From assembly GCA_016929055.1 (NCBI GenBank), contig JAFGJN010000004.1:1-34211 (forward strand): a stretch of 34,211 nt of DNA, read 5' to 3'. Below the pieces are notes generated by a model that saw nothing but the letters and a program-made list of their open reading frames with translations, was not told the DNA's origin and ran no database searches. The DNA is from Candidatus Zhuqueibacterota bacterium (GTDB lineage: Bacteria > Zhuqueibacterota > Zhuqueibacteria > Residuimicrobiales > Oceaniaggregativiventaceae). How positions within the stretch are numbered: position 1 is the first letter of the stretch; each line of letters begins with the position of its first letter. The translations under genes and the position numbers were made by a program. Positions 17,898 to 27,519 of this stretch are shown here, one piece after another.

Positions 17898-19304
17898 TCA
17901 ATGGCGAGACATATAGTGTTCGCCCGCATCGAGCAATTTTTGTACGCGCTGCGGGTTCATGGCACCACAATAGACGCGAAACAGCGGTTCGGTATCGGAA
18001 ACACGGATCAGAACCCAGGCATCAGAAAAATAAAGTTTAACTCCATCGGAAACATTGACGCGCTCGACCAAAAGTCCGGCAAAAGTGTCCGGGGGATAGT
18101 GTTGCATGGTTTCCAGGTTGAGGCGTAACTGCTGCAAAATGCCATGACGGTCGATTCTGCCATAATGAAAAGGCCCGGTCCGCGTTCGCAACTCTTGGAC
18201 CAGTGTTCGGATATCGGTTTTTCGGGATGCGAGCATTTCAATGGTCAAAAGAGACGAAAGCACCCCGTCACGTTCGGGCATATGGTTCGGATAGCCAAAG
18301 CCACCGCTTTCTTCACCGGCAATGACGACCTCCATCGATCGCATCTTTTCGGCCACATGTTTGAAACCCACCGGCACCTCGACGACGCTGCGGCCGTATT
18401 CAGCGGCTATACGATCGATCGTGTCGTGCATGGACGTGGTACGCACGGCGCCGCCGCTCCACCCACGTGAAGCGATAAGATACTCAAAGAGCAAGGGCAT
18501 CAAATCGTGCAATTGCACAAATCGGCCCTCTTTATCCAAAACGGCAAACCGATCCGCATCGCCGTCGGTAGCCAGAGCCAGCTCGATGGAGCTCTGTTGC
18601 ATGCGTTGCGCCAGTTCTTCAAGATTGGCAGCGATAGGTTCCGGCGCCGATCCGCCGAACAAAGGATCCGGATGCGTATGAATCGCGGCAAAGCGCCCGG
18701 CAAGAAGAGCGGCCAGATAACCGACCACCGCGATCCCGGCGCCGTTCATCGGATCATAAAGAACAGAGCCCCGATACCGGCATAAAGTTTCCCGATCGAC
18801 AAGGCGATCGAGTTGGACAAAATAATCGGAGAGAATATCGACACGCTGCAGATAGTTGTTTGTCGCCTTGGGATCGATTCGCGGGGATTCGCAATCCATC
18901 TCGGTTTCAATCGCCCGGGTTATCTCGGATGCAGCCGGTCCGCCTGCCGCATCCTTGAATTTTACACCGTTATAAAAATAGGGATTGTGGCTGGCGGTGA
19001 TCATAACACCCCCGAAAAGACCCCTTTTTTTTACTGCAAAAGAAAGCGCAGGGGTAGGGGTCATTCGGTCGCTCAGGAAAACCGGAATACGATTGGCAGA
19101 GACAACTTGAGCCAGAGTCTGGGCAAATTCCTGCGAGAGGAAACGGGTATCGTAGGAAACGGCGATACCGAGGTCGGTGCTGCCTTGTGTATAAATATAG
19201 CGGCTGAGCGCCTGAGCAATCCGGCGAACGGCATCAAAGGTAAAGTGTTCGGCGATAACCGCTCGCCAGCCATCGGTACCGAAATGAATCGGCAAAGAGT
19301 TCAT
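17898..19304 (-). CDS. alpha-D-phosphohexomutase (phosphoglucomutase/phosphomannomutase/phosphoglucosamine mutase superfamily)
   Basis: 'IHFGTDGWRAVIAEHFT', catalytic-serine loop 'GVMITASHNPYFYNGVKFK', metal loop 'LATDGDADRFAVLDKEG', sugar loop 'GEESGGFGYPNHMPERDGVLS'. ATG at 19304 chosen over the ORF start at 19373. Confidence 0.9.
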   Translation of the reverse strand: MNSLPIHFGTDGWRAVIAEHFTFDAVRRIAQALSRYIYTQGSTDLGIAVSYDTRFLSQEFAQTLAQVVSANRIPVFLSDRMTPTPALSFAVKKRGLFGGVMITASHNPYFYNGVKFKDAAGGPAASEITRAIETEMDCESPRIDPKATNNYLQRVDILSDYFVQLDRLVDRETLCRYRGSVLYDPMNGAGIAVVGYLAALLAGRFAAIHTHPDPLFGGSAPEPIAANLEELAQRMQQSSIELALATDGDADRFAVLDKEGRFVQLHDLMPLLFEYLIASRGWSGGAVRTTSMHDTIDRIAAEYGRSVVEVPVGFKHVAEKMRSMEVVIAGEESGGFGYPNHMPERDGVLSSLLTIEMLASRKTDIRTLVQELRTRTGPFHYGRIDRHGILQQLRLNLETMQHYPPDTFAGLLVERVNVSDGVKLYFSDAWVLIRVSDTEPLFRVYCGAMNPQRVQKLLDAGEHYMSRH

Positions 19305-19379
19305 AGCACTTCCATAGTCGACAGGCAATTCAAAAGATTTATCGCATCGAAAGACGAATTGATCGGCAATCAAGTCGCT

Positions 19380-21533
19380 CTATCGGGCAGCGGCAATGAC
19401 CACAAGGGGTTCATCGGGATTGAGGTCTCGGCATTCGATTTCGGTTAAAGCCAAGACCTGTTTTTTTTCAACCAATCCGCCCAGATCGACGACTTTTCTT
19501 CCATACAATATAAAGATATCGGGCAACAGAGCACCGGCGTCGCCATAAGCGGTCAGGAGGTCGATCGCCTTAAGAATAATCTTTTGCGATTCTTGTGCCG
19601 TGCTCTGCCAGACATCGGCATTGGACAGCTGCAGCCGAATGATACCTTCGCTGTCCAGAACTCGAAGGGGATTGGATTCCTGGTGCAACAAGCCCCAGAG
19701 GCGGCGTTTGATCTTTCGAGTGTTCCAGACCGTCAGCAGAGCGGTTTTCCCGACACATTCGACGGCGTCTGGCTCACATTTAAGCGATTCGGCGGCCAGA
19801 CTTTGCAATTCACTCTCCTGAAGGGGTTCTTTTCCCAGTTCCCGGAACCGCATTTCCGAAGCGCCGGTTGCGGTAGCGATTACGCGTTTTGTCTGCCGAT
19901 CGACATCGATCGTGACCTGAATCGAATCCGGCAAAGCGCCCATCTTTTGCACCGATTCGATCGCTCGCTGGCGCAACTGCAACAGATCTTTTTCACTGGG
20001 GTTGATAATGGTGCGCTCGATCGAATCGCGGATGATACCGAGGGCCGCGCCGATGGCGGAAATGACCTCTGAATTATCCGCGATAACGTAATCGAGCCCC
20101 ATCTGTTGAGCGGTAAAAGGCACGATAGCGGATGCTCCGCCGCCACCGCCGACCAGGCGCAACAGCTCGCGATCGAATTTATATTCCTTGCACAGCGCCT
20201 CCACGACGGCAATGACCTTGGAACAGGCGATTTGCAGCAGATTTTTGGCCAGTTGCAGGGGTTCGCTACCGATTTTATCGGCCACCCGTTCGAGCACCGA
20301 AAAAATCGCTGTGAGATTTCCGCGGCCATATCCGTCAACTGGTATCCAATCCAGGGCGTTGGCGGCGTCAGTGGGGGTCAAAGTATAGACTTGCGAATCG
20401 GATCTATCGACGATCTGCACGTAATCGTCCGGATCGTTGGGCAAGGGTTGCACGGTTTTGACTTGCAGGAGACTTTGTTTATCGAGATTTGAAAAAGCGG
20501 GATACTGCGCACCAGCTATATGGGCGGAGCGAGGTCCGACATCGATCAATTGGCCATCCCGTAGGCGCGGCATCGAACCTCCGGCAATGCCCTCGGTTCG
20601 AACGTCCAGCGTGCGGATATAGAGACGATGGTTGCCTATCCGGGCACTTTTAACAATCGGACGGCCGTTGCGTATGGCTGAAATATCGGAACTTGTACCC
20701 CCGACTTCGATGAATATCCCGTCTGAAATACGCGCATACATCAAAGCGGCGGCTACGCCGGCCGCCGGGCCAGAAAGCATCGTGAGGATGGGACGCCGGC
20801 GCATCTCTTCGATATCCATAATTCCGCCGTCGCTACGCATCACCATCAGCGGCGCCTGGATGCCGGCGGCGCGAACACTCTTTTCGGTCATATTTACGGT
20901 TTCGAGCATTTTAGGCAGCATGCTGGCATTGATCACCGCCGTACGGGTACGAATTTTGAGCCCATAGAGTTGGGAAATTTGCGACGCCGCTGTTGCAGGC
21001 AGTCCGATCTCGCGCGCGCAGGCGATCACCTGCTCTTCATTTTCGGGATTATCGACGCCAAAGGATTCACTGGCGACAATGGCCTGCGCGCCTTCGCCCT
21101 GCAATTCCCGCAGTGCCGAAAGAATTTCGCTGGATTCCGGCTTTTTGCCGCTGTCGATGAATCGGTAAAATGTTCGAATGAACCGGCCAGAAGCGAGTTC
21201 GATATCGCCGATACGCGTTTCGCGTCGCACCCGGGCCGCTTCGAGTCCTCTGCCGAGCCCGACAATCCCAACCGCTGCAACATCGCCTTCGAGCAATGCA
21301 TTGGTCGCCTGCGTCGTGCTGTGAGCGATCAACGCCACCTGATCGACATCGATATTCCCCTCGTGCAGCAGTTTTTTCATGACCTCGACAACACCGCGTG
21401 CCACACCCTCGGATGCCGTGTGTGTAGTCGGCAGTAAGGCCTTGGCGACAACTGTCAACGTCTCTGCATCCACTGCCACGGCATGGGTAAAAGTGCCGCC
21501 CACATCGATGCCGATTTTTATTTTTCCCTGCAT
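19380..21533 (-). CDS. hydantoinase/oxoprolinase family protein (HyuA-type subunit)
   Basis: 'MQGKIKIGIDVGGTFTHAVAVDAETLTVVAKALLPTTHTASEGVARGV', 'ALIAHSTTQATNALLEGDVAAVGIVGLG', 'MVMRSDGGIMDIEEMRRRPILTMLSGPAAGVAAAL', 'FIEVGGTSSDISAIRNG'. Confidence 0.9.
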   Translation of the reverse strand: MQGKIKIGIDVGGTFTHAVAVDAETLTVVAKALLPTTHTASEGVARGVVEVMKKLLHEGNIDVDQVALIAHSTTQATNALLEGDVAAVGIVGLGRGLEAARVRRETRIGDIELASGRFIRTFYRFIDSGKKPESSEILSALRELQGEGAQAIVASESFGVDNPENEEQVIACAREIGLPATAASQISQLYGLKIRTRTAVINASMLPKMLETVNMTEKSVRAAGIQAPLMVMRSDGGIMDIEEMRRRPILTMLSGPAAGVAAALMYARISDGIFIEVGGTSSDISAIRNGRPIVKSARIGNHRLYIRTLDVRTEGIAGGSMPRLRDGQLIDVGPRSAHIAGAQYPAFSNLDKQSLLQVKTVQPLPNDPDDYVQIVDRSDSQVYTLTPTDAANALDWIPVDGYGRGNLTAIFSVLERVADKIGSEPLQLAKNLLQIACSKVIAVVEALCKEYKFDRELLRLVGGGGGASAIVPFTAQQMGLDYVIADNSEVISAIGAALGIIRDSIERTIINPSEKDLLQLRQRAIESVQKMGALPDSIQVTIDVDRQTKRVIATATGASEMRFRELGKEPLQESELQSLAAESLKCEPDAVECVGKTALLTVWNTRKIKRRLWGLLHQESNPLRVLDSEGIIRLQLSNADVWQSTAQESQKIILKAIDLLTAYGDAGALLPDIFILYGRKVVDLGGLVEKKQVLALTEIECRDLNPDEPLVVIAAAR

Positions 21534-21816
21534 TTTTTCCCGTTCATTCCAGATCACTGGTATCCGGTTAATCCGCCGAACAACAATAATCGATTTCCTA
21601 TTCTTTATTCCGTCGCGGGAATCTGTTTTTACTAGAGGGCCAGTTTCGCCGTCTATCGGATTAGACGTGAGATTAACTATTTCGCACCGCATTCCGAAAC
21701 CAAAAATCTGCCCGACTTTTTGTCGTCTGGTTTCTTGATCCGAAGAGTGTCCAAGGAAAGGGTTGTGCCTTTGGGATCGTTCGGTTAGATCCAAAAAAGC
21801 ACGGTTTTTCGAAAAC

Positions 21817-23304
21817 TCAAAAATGCAAAAGCGCTGAACAGATCAACCCGACACAAGCGGTAACCCAGACATAGGGCAAAGTCTTCCACAACAACTGTTG
21901 CACATCCAGATGCAGCTCATTGGCGATCCAGACGTTGTGCGTATTGGTGGGGTCGGAGACACCCTGAATAACGCCCACGGAAAGGAGCATCCCCATGATG
22001 GCAGCCGGCGGCAGCGATCCCGAGGCCCAGATAACTGCAGCGAGGCCATACCCCATACCCCAGACATTCAACGGTCCGCGATAGAGGGCCAGTGGTGCCA
22101 GGATGGTAAAGACCAACACATAGGCGATCGGAGTTGAAGGCACAATGTGTTCCACAACCGGCCGCAGCAAGGCCAGAACCGGCCATTCAGCTCCCTGATG
22201 AGCGATCGACCAGCTTTCGCCGGGTCCCATAATGGCGTTGAGGAGCATACCGATACCCATCATCAGGGCGACCGCGGGAATGACGCTTCCTCCGCCTTCG
22301 ATAATCGCCTGGCTCAGCATGTTGACGCTGCCCTTGCGATAGGTGACGACAAACCCATAAAGCAGACCCAGAACAAAAGCGGTGATAAAGGAAAGCTTAA
22401 AGACCAGTATCAGTATGAGCGGAATCAACGGTGTCAGATAGGCCGTCCATTTGACCCGACTCATATGGCGGTCGCGGCCGGTAATTTTTTTGAGAAAATC
22501 CACGAGAACCACGACCAGGACAGCGATCCATCCCAGAGTAAACACAATTTTAATTCCTGAACCGATGAAAGAGAAAAAACGGTCGAGCACTGGAATCTGG
22601 ATAAAGAATTTCAGGAGAACGAACATTGTCAGCAACAACAGAACACCGACGCTGGCGGCGATGATTCTCCGCAGCGACAGCGGGTGACCTTCCCTCATCA
22701 ATTCGCGGGTGAGATAAACCAGGCACATCAGCAAAATGACGGCAAACAAGATCAGAGCAAAGGTTTGAATCTGGGATCTTTCAAGCTGCAGTACGTCCAC
22801 ATAGAGAGCCCAATTGCCTGCATTGAGGATACCGCCGAGATTCAAACCGACGAGAAAGATACCGGCGGTGGTCGTGGCGCTGATGCCGACCGAGGAGAGG
22901 ATCGGCAGGGCGATGGTGGCGACCATGATGATCGCGCCGAGTCCGCCCAGGGTGGTAAAAAGCATGGCAATCACCAGCAACATGATCAAGGCCACGCTCC
23001 AGGGTTTGTCGCCTGCAAGCTCGGCGCCTTTTTTGATCAGACTTTCGGCGACTGACGACTTTTGCAAAAGAAAACTGAGCATTCCGCCGAACATGGCCAC
23101 CGTATAGGCGCGATGCAGTTTGATCGCTCCGTCCGCAATGACCGATTCCAGGAGATCGGACCACCCCACGCCGCCGAGCAAAGCGATTAATATCGCCATC
23201 AGCGGCAACGCTAAAAGCGCCGGAATCCGGCGAAAAAACATGGCCAGAGCCAGAACAATAAAAACCAGAAAGAATCCAAACAATTGCAGCCATTCGCCAG
23301 GCAT
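21817..23304 (-). CDS. ion-transporter (IT) superfamily permease, CitMHS/GntP-like
   Basis: Highly hydrophobic multi-TM ORF; 'MPGEWLQLFGFFLVFIVLALAMFFRRIPALLALPLMAILIALLGG'; 'FLVGLNLGGILNAGNWALYVDVLQL'; 'GVSDPTNTHNVWIANELHLDVQQLLWKTLPYVW'. Confidence 0.75.
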   Translation of the reverse strand: MPGEWLQLFGFFLVFIVLALAMFFRRIPALLALPLMAILIALLGGVGWSDLLESVIADGAIKLHRAYTVAMFGGMLSFLLQKSSVAESLIKKGAELAGDKPWSVALIMLLVIAMLFTTLGGLGAIIMVATIALPILSSVGISATTTAGIFLVGLNLGGILNAGNWALYVDVLQLERSQIQTFALILFAVILLMCLVYLTRELMREGHPLSLRRIIAASVGVLLLLTMFVLLKFFIQIPVLDRFFSFIGSGIKIVFTLGWIAVLVVVLVDFLKKITGRDRHMSRVKWTAYLTPLIPLILILVFKLSFITAFVLGLLYGFVVTYRKGSVNMLSQAIIEGGGSVIPAVALMMGIGMLLNAIMGPGESWSIAHQGAEWPVLALLRPVVEHIVPSTPIAYVLVFTILAPLALYRGPLNVWGMGYGLAAVIWASGSLPPAAIMGMLLSVGVIQGVSDPTNTHNVWIANELHLDVQQLLWKTLPYVWVTACVGLICSALLHF

Positions 23305-23342
23305 AGATACTCCGCTTGATGTAAAACTGGAACCGATTGATT

Positions 23343-25217
23343 TTATATCTTTTGACTCGACATCCAGGCGTACAAAAGGCTGGCGAATTGAGCGCGCGTC
23401 AGCTCTGTCCGAGATGTCGAATGGTGCAAATCCGGCAATCGGTCTAAAAAACCGGAGAGCTGTGGCCATCTGGCTTGACAGCGCATGACAGAGAGACTCG
23501 CCGTTTTTTCATATACTGGGTGCGATTCATCTGTCAACCTCACTCGGCTGCTCCACTCTCCTGCTTGATATTCGCTAATCGGTTGATCGGGATAAAAACG
23601 CAGATCATCGTCTGACAGAGGCACCACCCCCGAGACGGCCAGCATCTGCACCGGAGCGAAATGCGGATGCATGTAAGGCACATCGATTATCCAACAGAGA
23701 GGGGAACCGTTCAGAATCAACTGTTTCTGAATCTCTGATAAATACGATTCATAGATTTCCTGCGGCGACAAGCTGGTTTGTGAACAAATTGACGCCAGAG
23801 AACCGGCAGCCTCACCGATAGCCCATTCGACCGGATGCAATCGATAGGCGCCGTTGGTGATGTGCGTGGTGCCGATGTTTTTTGCGGAAGCGATCAAATT
23901 GATTGGCTGTTGGGGGATCAATGCGCCGAGAGGAATTTGAAAAGGCCGGGTCTCGATAAACCACCCCGGTTGTCCTGCAGTGGTGCGATGCACATCGATC
24001 CAGTACTTGCCGATACCGCAACTGTCGGCAAAAAAAGAAGCCCGGGCGCCTTTTTGCGTTTCAGCGGAAATATCCTGTTCGCGAATCGTCCGCAGCGCCT
24101 GAATCCGCCTCGATTCGCGAATATAGGGATACTGGGCCAGCCCATCAGCCGTGCCCATCTGTTCTTTGCGGAGCAATAGTTCGGGGTACCCGCGCCCTCC
24201 GTCGTCACGGGGCGCCTCGTTTTGCAGCCAAAAGAGAAATCCCAGAGCCAGTTCTTTGGCCTCGCGGATGATTTTTCTTTTTTGGCGAGGCGTTTTATCG
24301 ATAAGCGATGCAGCTGAATAGTCATTGCTGTGCCAGTTGATCAGGCTCAGATCGCCGGGAAAAGCCGATGCGCGGAATTGCCCCGAGTCGATCAGACGAC
24401 GATAGTTCCAAAAAGAGCCCGGTGTGCCGGGCAGGGTTTGGAACATGGAAAAAGCCTGGCTGCTGCCGTCGGGGCGGGGATTGTCCAGGCTGTAGGGCTG
24501 ATTGCGACGATTGCGAGCGTAATTACGCGGACTAGGTATGTAAAACGCGCCTCGCGACTGGAATTCGACAATAAAAGGAAAGGTAAAACTCTGGACGCTC
24601 TCGGGTTCGGCTTTTTCCGGCGCATGGGGTTCGTCGGTTTCCGATTGCGCCTCAGCCCCGACTAGATAGGGCAAACCGGCCAACGGCAAAAGATCACCCA
24701 ATTCTGTGGCATCGACAAAGACCGATGCATGAAAAGCGATCCGTTTTTTATATCCCTGATGCAGGGCGACTGCCCGACGGATGGTATCGTCTTTCCGATC
24801 CAGACGCGTCACTCGAGTATGCGTAAACAACCGCAGCTGTTCGCTGCTGAGAAACGGTTGCAGCAGTTCATGCAGGATCAACAATCCCACTCGTGGCTCA
24901 AAAGCGAGCCGGCTGACCCAACAATTGCCTGGATTGAATTCCGAATCTTGTGGTGTGGATTTGCCCAGACGGTAACGCGACTTGTAATAGCTCCGAATGG
25001 CATCGCGAAAGCGATAATAATTCCGGGTGGCGCCGAATGATTCAATCCATTCATGTTCATCGAGAGCAGAGACCCCCTGAGCCGTGATCTGACCGCCGAT
25101 CCAGGCACACTCTTCGGTCAAGCAGACGGAGGCATCCGCTTGCAACGCCGACAAGGCCGCGGCGCAGCCGCCTACACCGCCGCCAGCTATTAAAATATCA
25201 CAGGAATAGGTTTGCAC
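23343..25217 (-). CDS. FAD-dependent oxidoreductase (FAD_oxidored, PF12831-like)
   Basis: N-terminal 'YSCDILIAGGGVGGCAAALSALQADASVCLTEECAWIGGQITAQGVSALDEH' (Rossmann GxGxxG plus family block), 'VFVDATELGDLLPLAGLPYLVGAEAQSET', 'NLIASAKNIGTTHITNGAYRLHPVEWAIGEAAG'. GTG start at 25217 inferred, 8 nt after the upstream stop; the track ORF is longer. Confidence 0.88.
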   Translation of the reverse strand: MQTYSCDILIAGGGVGGCAAALSALQADASVCLTEECAWIGGQITAQGVSALDEHEWIESFGATRNYYRFRDAIRSYYKSRYRLGKSTPQDSEFNPGNCWVSRLAFEPRVGLLILHELLQPFLSSEQLRLFTHTRVTRLDRKDDTIRRAVALHQGYKKRIAFHASVFVDATELGDLLPLAGLPYLVGAEAQSETDEPHAPEKAEPESVQSFTFPFIVEFQSRGAFYIPSPRNYARNRRNQPYSLDNPRPDGSSQAFSMFQTLPGTPGSFWNYRRLIDSGQFRASAFPGDLSLINWHSNDYSAASLIDKTPRQKRKIIREAKELALGFLFWLQNEAPRDDGGRGYPELLLRKEQMGTADGLAQYPYIRESRRIQALRTIREQDISAETQKGARASFFADSCGIGKYWIDVHRTTAGQPGWFIETRPFQIPLGALIPQQPINLIASAKNIGTTHITNGAYRLHPVEWAIGEAAGSLASICSQTSLSPQEIYESYLSEIQKQLILNGSPLCWIIDVPYMHPHFAPVQMLAVSGVVPLSDDDLRFYPDQPISEYQAGEWSSRVRLTDESHPVYEKTASLSVMRCQARWPQLSGFLDRLPDLHHSTSRTELTRAQFASLLYAWMSSQKI

Positions 25218-25225
25218 AAATCGGC

Positions 25226-26650
25226 TCAGTTGAGAATTTCGACGGCAAAATCCCAATCCCATTGATCGAAATAAAGATTCCCGCCCTCCCATTCGACCTC
25301 TCCACGTTGAAAGTCGATGGTTTCGGAGCGCGGATGTATTTTGGTGGGATAGAGGTTCTGTGAATAATCGCTGTTGATGATCCAGCGGTAAGCGTCCATA
25401 CCCGATAAATTGAACCACTCGACTGCCGGGTCATCGCTTTCCTGCAGACCCCGTGTCACATCCATCGGCACCCACCCATAAGGAGCAAAATAGATTTCGC
25501 CCCAGTCGTGCATGGTATCATCGCTGGGTTCGATATACCATCCCGACTGCCAGCGTGCCGGTATGCCGTTCAGACGACAGAGGGTGATAAAGAAAAGGGT
25601 CTGCATGCCGCAATCGGCGTGGCGGTTGTGATAAACATAATCGCTGATGTTGCGAAACGTCGAATATTCCCGCGCTGAGGCCCACGGGATGTTGTGGTCG
25701 ATCCAGGCAAAGAGCTTTTGGGCGATACGATAGGGGTTGGTTTCATCGCCGACAATTTCCCGGGAAAGGACCCGAATTTCGGGAGTAAAGACGACATGCG
25801 GCGGTCTTTCCGCAAGATAGATTTCGAGTTCCGAATCAGGCTGTGCCTGACGACACGTGGCGGCATCAATCGGCTGATAATAACCCAGAGAGGTCATTTC
25901 AAAAACGACTTTAAAATCGGTCGACTGCCCCGCGACTGCTGGTTTTTCCAGATAAACCGTGCGGTGTAGGTCACGGCGATTGTCAGAGACAATCCGCTGT
26001 TGCGGCTCGGTGGATATCAGTCGGACATTCTCCTGACGCCCGCCGATCTCCATGGCATAAGGCAGCCAGCAGCGAATCATCTTGCCCGGTGGTACGGCAT
26101 CCGCATGAACCGCGAGCGAATAGGTGATGCGCGAACGAAGGGGATTGACTGAAACGCTGCCCGAACGCAATGCTGTCTCAACGATGTGGCGGCTGTGTTC
26201 GATGGGATCGAAATCAGCAGGAGATGAAGGAGCGTCTTTTTGGGCTTTTATTCGGCGAAGAGTCGGATCGATGCGAAAGAGGTTGTAATGGGCGTAATTG
26301 AAATAGCGTTTTTCCCCATCGATCAGTCGCGATTCGAGCGATTTATTCTCTTCCCACCGCGTCAAATCCGACGAGGTGATATCAGGCAAATAGGTACGGA
26401 TGAATGGAAGAATATTGGATTCGGTCTGGGTGAAATCCTTTTTGATTCGTTCCAGACGCTCGATTTCGAAACGATACTCGAGCTGCTGCAACGAAGTCAA
26501 AAAAGACTCGTGAGCCAAGCGATCCCGCAATGCCGACTGGGCAAAGGAATACTCGCCCAGAGCGATCAATCGCTGTACGTCGGCCGGTAATTGCGCTTGC
26601 GCGGAAGCTGCAACCATCCAGATAACCAGTAAAATTTCTATCCGTTTCAC
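25226..26650 (-). CDS. secreted transglutaminase-like domain protein
   Basis: GTG start, signal peptide MKRIEILLVIWMVAASAQA; Cys/His/Asp triad context 'HADCGMQTLFFITLCRLNGIPARWQSGWYIEP..DTMHDWGEIYFAPYGWVPMDVTRG'. Confidence 0.9.
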   Translation of the reverse strand: MKRIEILLVIWMVAASAQAQLPADVQRLIALGEYSFAQSALRDRLAHESFLTSLQQLEYRFEIERLERIKKDFTQTESNILPFIRTYLPDITSSDLTRWEENKSLESRLIDGEKRYFNYAHYNLFRIDPTLRRIKAQKDAPSSPADFDPIEHSRHIVETALRSGSVSVNPLRSRITYSLAVHADAVPPGKMIRCWLPYAMEIGGRQENVRLISTEPQQRIVSDNRRDLHRTVYLEKPAVAGQSTDFKVVFEMTSLGYYQPIDAATCRQAQPDSELEIYLAERPPHVVFTPEIRVLSREIVGDETNPYRIAQKLFAWIDHNIPWASAREYSTFRNISDYVYHNRHADCGMQTLFFITLCRLNGIPARWQSGWYIEPSDDTMHDWGEIYFAPYGWVPMDVTRGLQESDDPAVEWFNLSGMDAYRWIINSDYSQNLYPTKIHPRSETIDFQRGEVEWEGGNLYFDQWDWDFAVEILN

Positions 26651-26663
26651 GATATCTCGCTCC

Positions 26664-26987
26664 CTATTTTGATTCCCGCTTTTTTTTGTGCCACACCGAA
26701 ATTGTCCAGATGACCGCCCACATCGCCGCCAAAACCCACCAGCGAAAAGCGATCAAAAAACCGACATCGATGGCATAGAGCAGATGGTAGATCCAATCGG
26801 GTATTTGGGTTTTCAGCCTTTTTAATCTAACGGACTCGGAGGAAAAAAACAACCCGATTTTCAATAAAAGCAGGATCGGCGTATAGACATAGAGACCGAT
26901 GCGAACCGCGTTTAAATCGAGGATCGTTCCCGCAACGATCAAAAGTGCAATGACGATATCCCAGGCGATTTGCTTGATACCTTTCAT
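26664..26987 (-). CDS. small hypothetical membrane protein
   Basis: 107-aa ORF with 3 hydrophobic segments; AGGAGAAG upstream of the ATG; 13 nt before the transglutaminase start. Confidence 0.7.
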   Translation of the reverse strand: MKGIKQIAWDIVIALLIVAGTILDLNAVRIGLYVYTPILLLLKIGLFFSSESVRLKRLKTQIPDWIYHLLYAIDVGFLIAFRWWVLAAMWAVIWTISVWHKKKRESK

Positions 26988-27054
26988 ACTCTTCTCCTCT
27001 GTTCACGCGCTTCACTCGATACCAGCTAACCAATCGAATCGTTGTTGTCCGGCT

Positions 27055-27408
27055 TTAAAAGGTAAGTATTTTATCGGCTTCGACTGTCCACTGCACGAGT
27101 TGACTCATCGTGCTGATCTCAACTCCCTCGAGCAGTTCGAGTTTAGCGATACCCCGGGCTTCCGAACACGAACCGCAGGCCTTGACGTGTCCTCCTTTTT
27201 GCACAATCGACTTGATCATGCGCTCGACATTATAATAGCCCTGCGGTGTGGATTGAGCTGGCAGTGCGCAGGTCACCGAATCGGCCATGAGAAAAACATA
27301 GATTTTGACATCGGAAAGTTCCTTTTGAATGGCCATTGCCATGCGCAGAGCGTTATAGGCTTTCTCTGTACCATAGGGTGCGTCGTTGATGATGAAAAGT
27401 ATTTTCAT
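27055..27408 (-). CDS. DsrE/DsrF-family (YchN-like) protein
   Basis: 'MKILFIINDAPYGTEKAYNALRMAMAIQKE..DVKIYVFLMADSVTCALPAQ..PQGYYNVERMIKSIVQKGGHVKACGSCSEARG'. ATG at 27408 with upstream GGAGCTC. Confidence 0.88.
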   Translation of the reverse strand: MKILFIINDAPYGTEKAYNALRMAMAIQKELSDVKIYVFLMADSVTCALPAQSTPQGYYNVERMIKSIVQKGGHVKACGSCSEARGIAKLELLEGVEISTMSQLVQWTVEADKILTF

Positions 27409-27519
27409 GTGAGCTCCACAGAACAAGACTATTGAATGGTTTATTCGACACAACAGATATCAGATTGACAAACAGGACATCTGTGATCCATCACTACCTA
27501 AAACAATCATGAATACACT

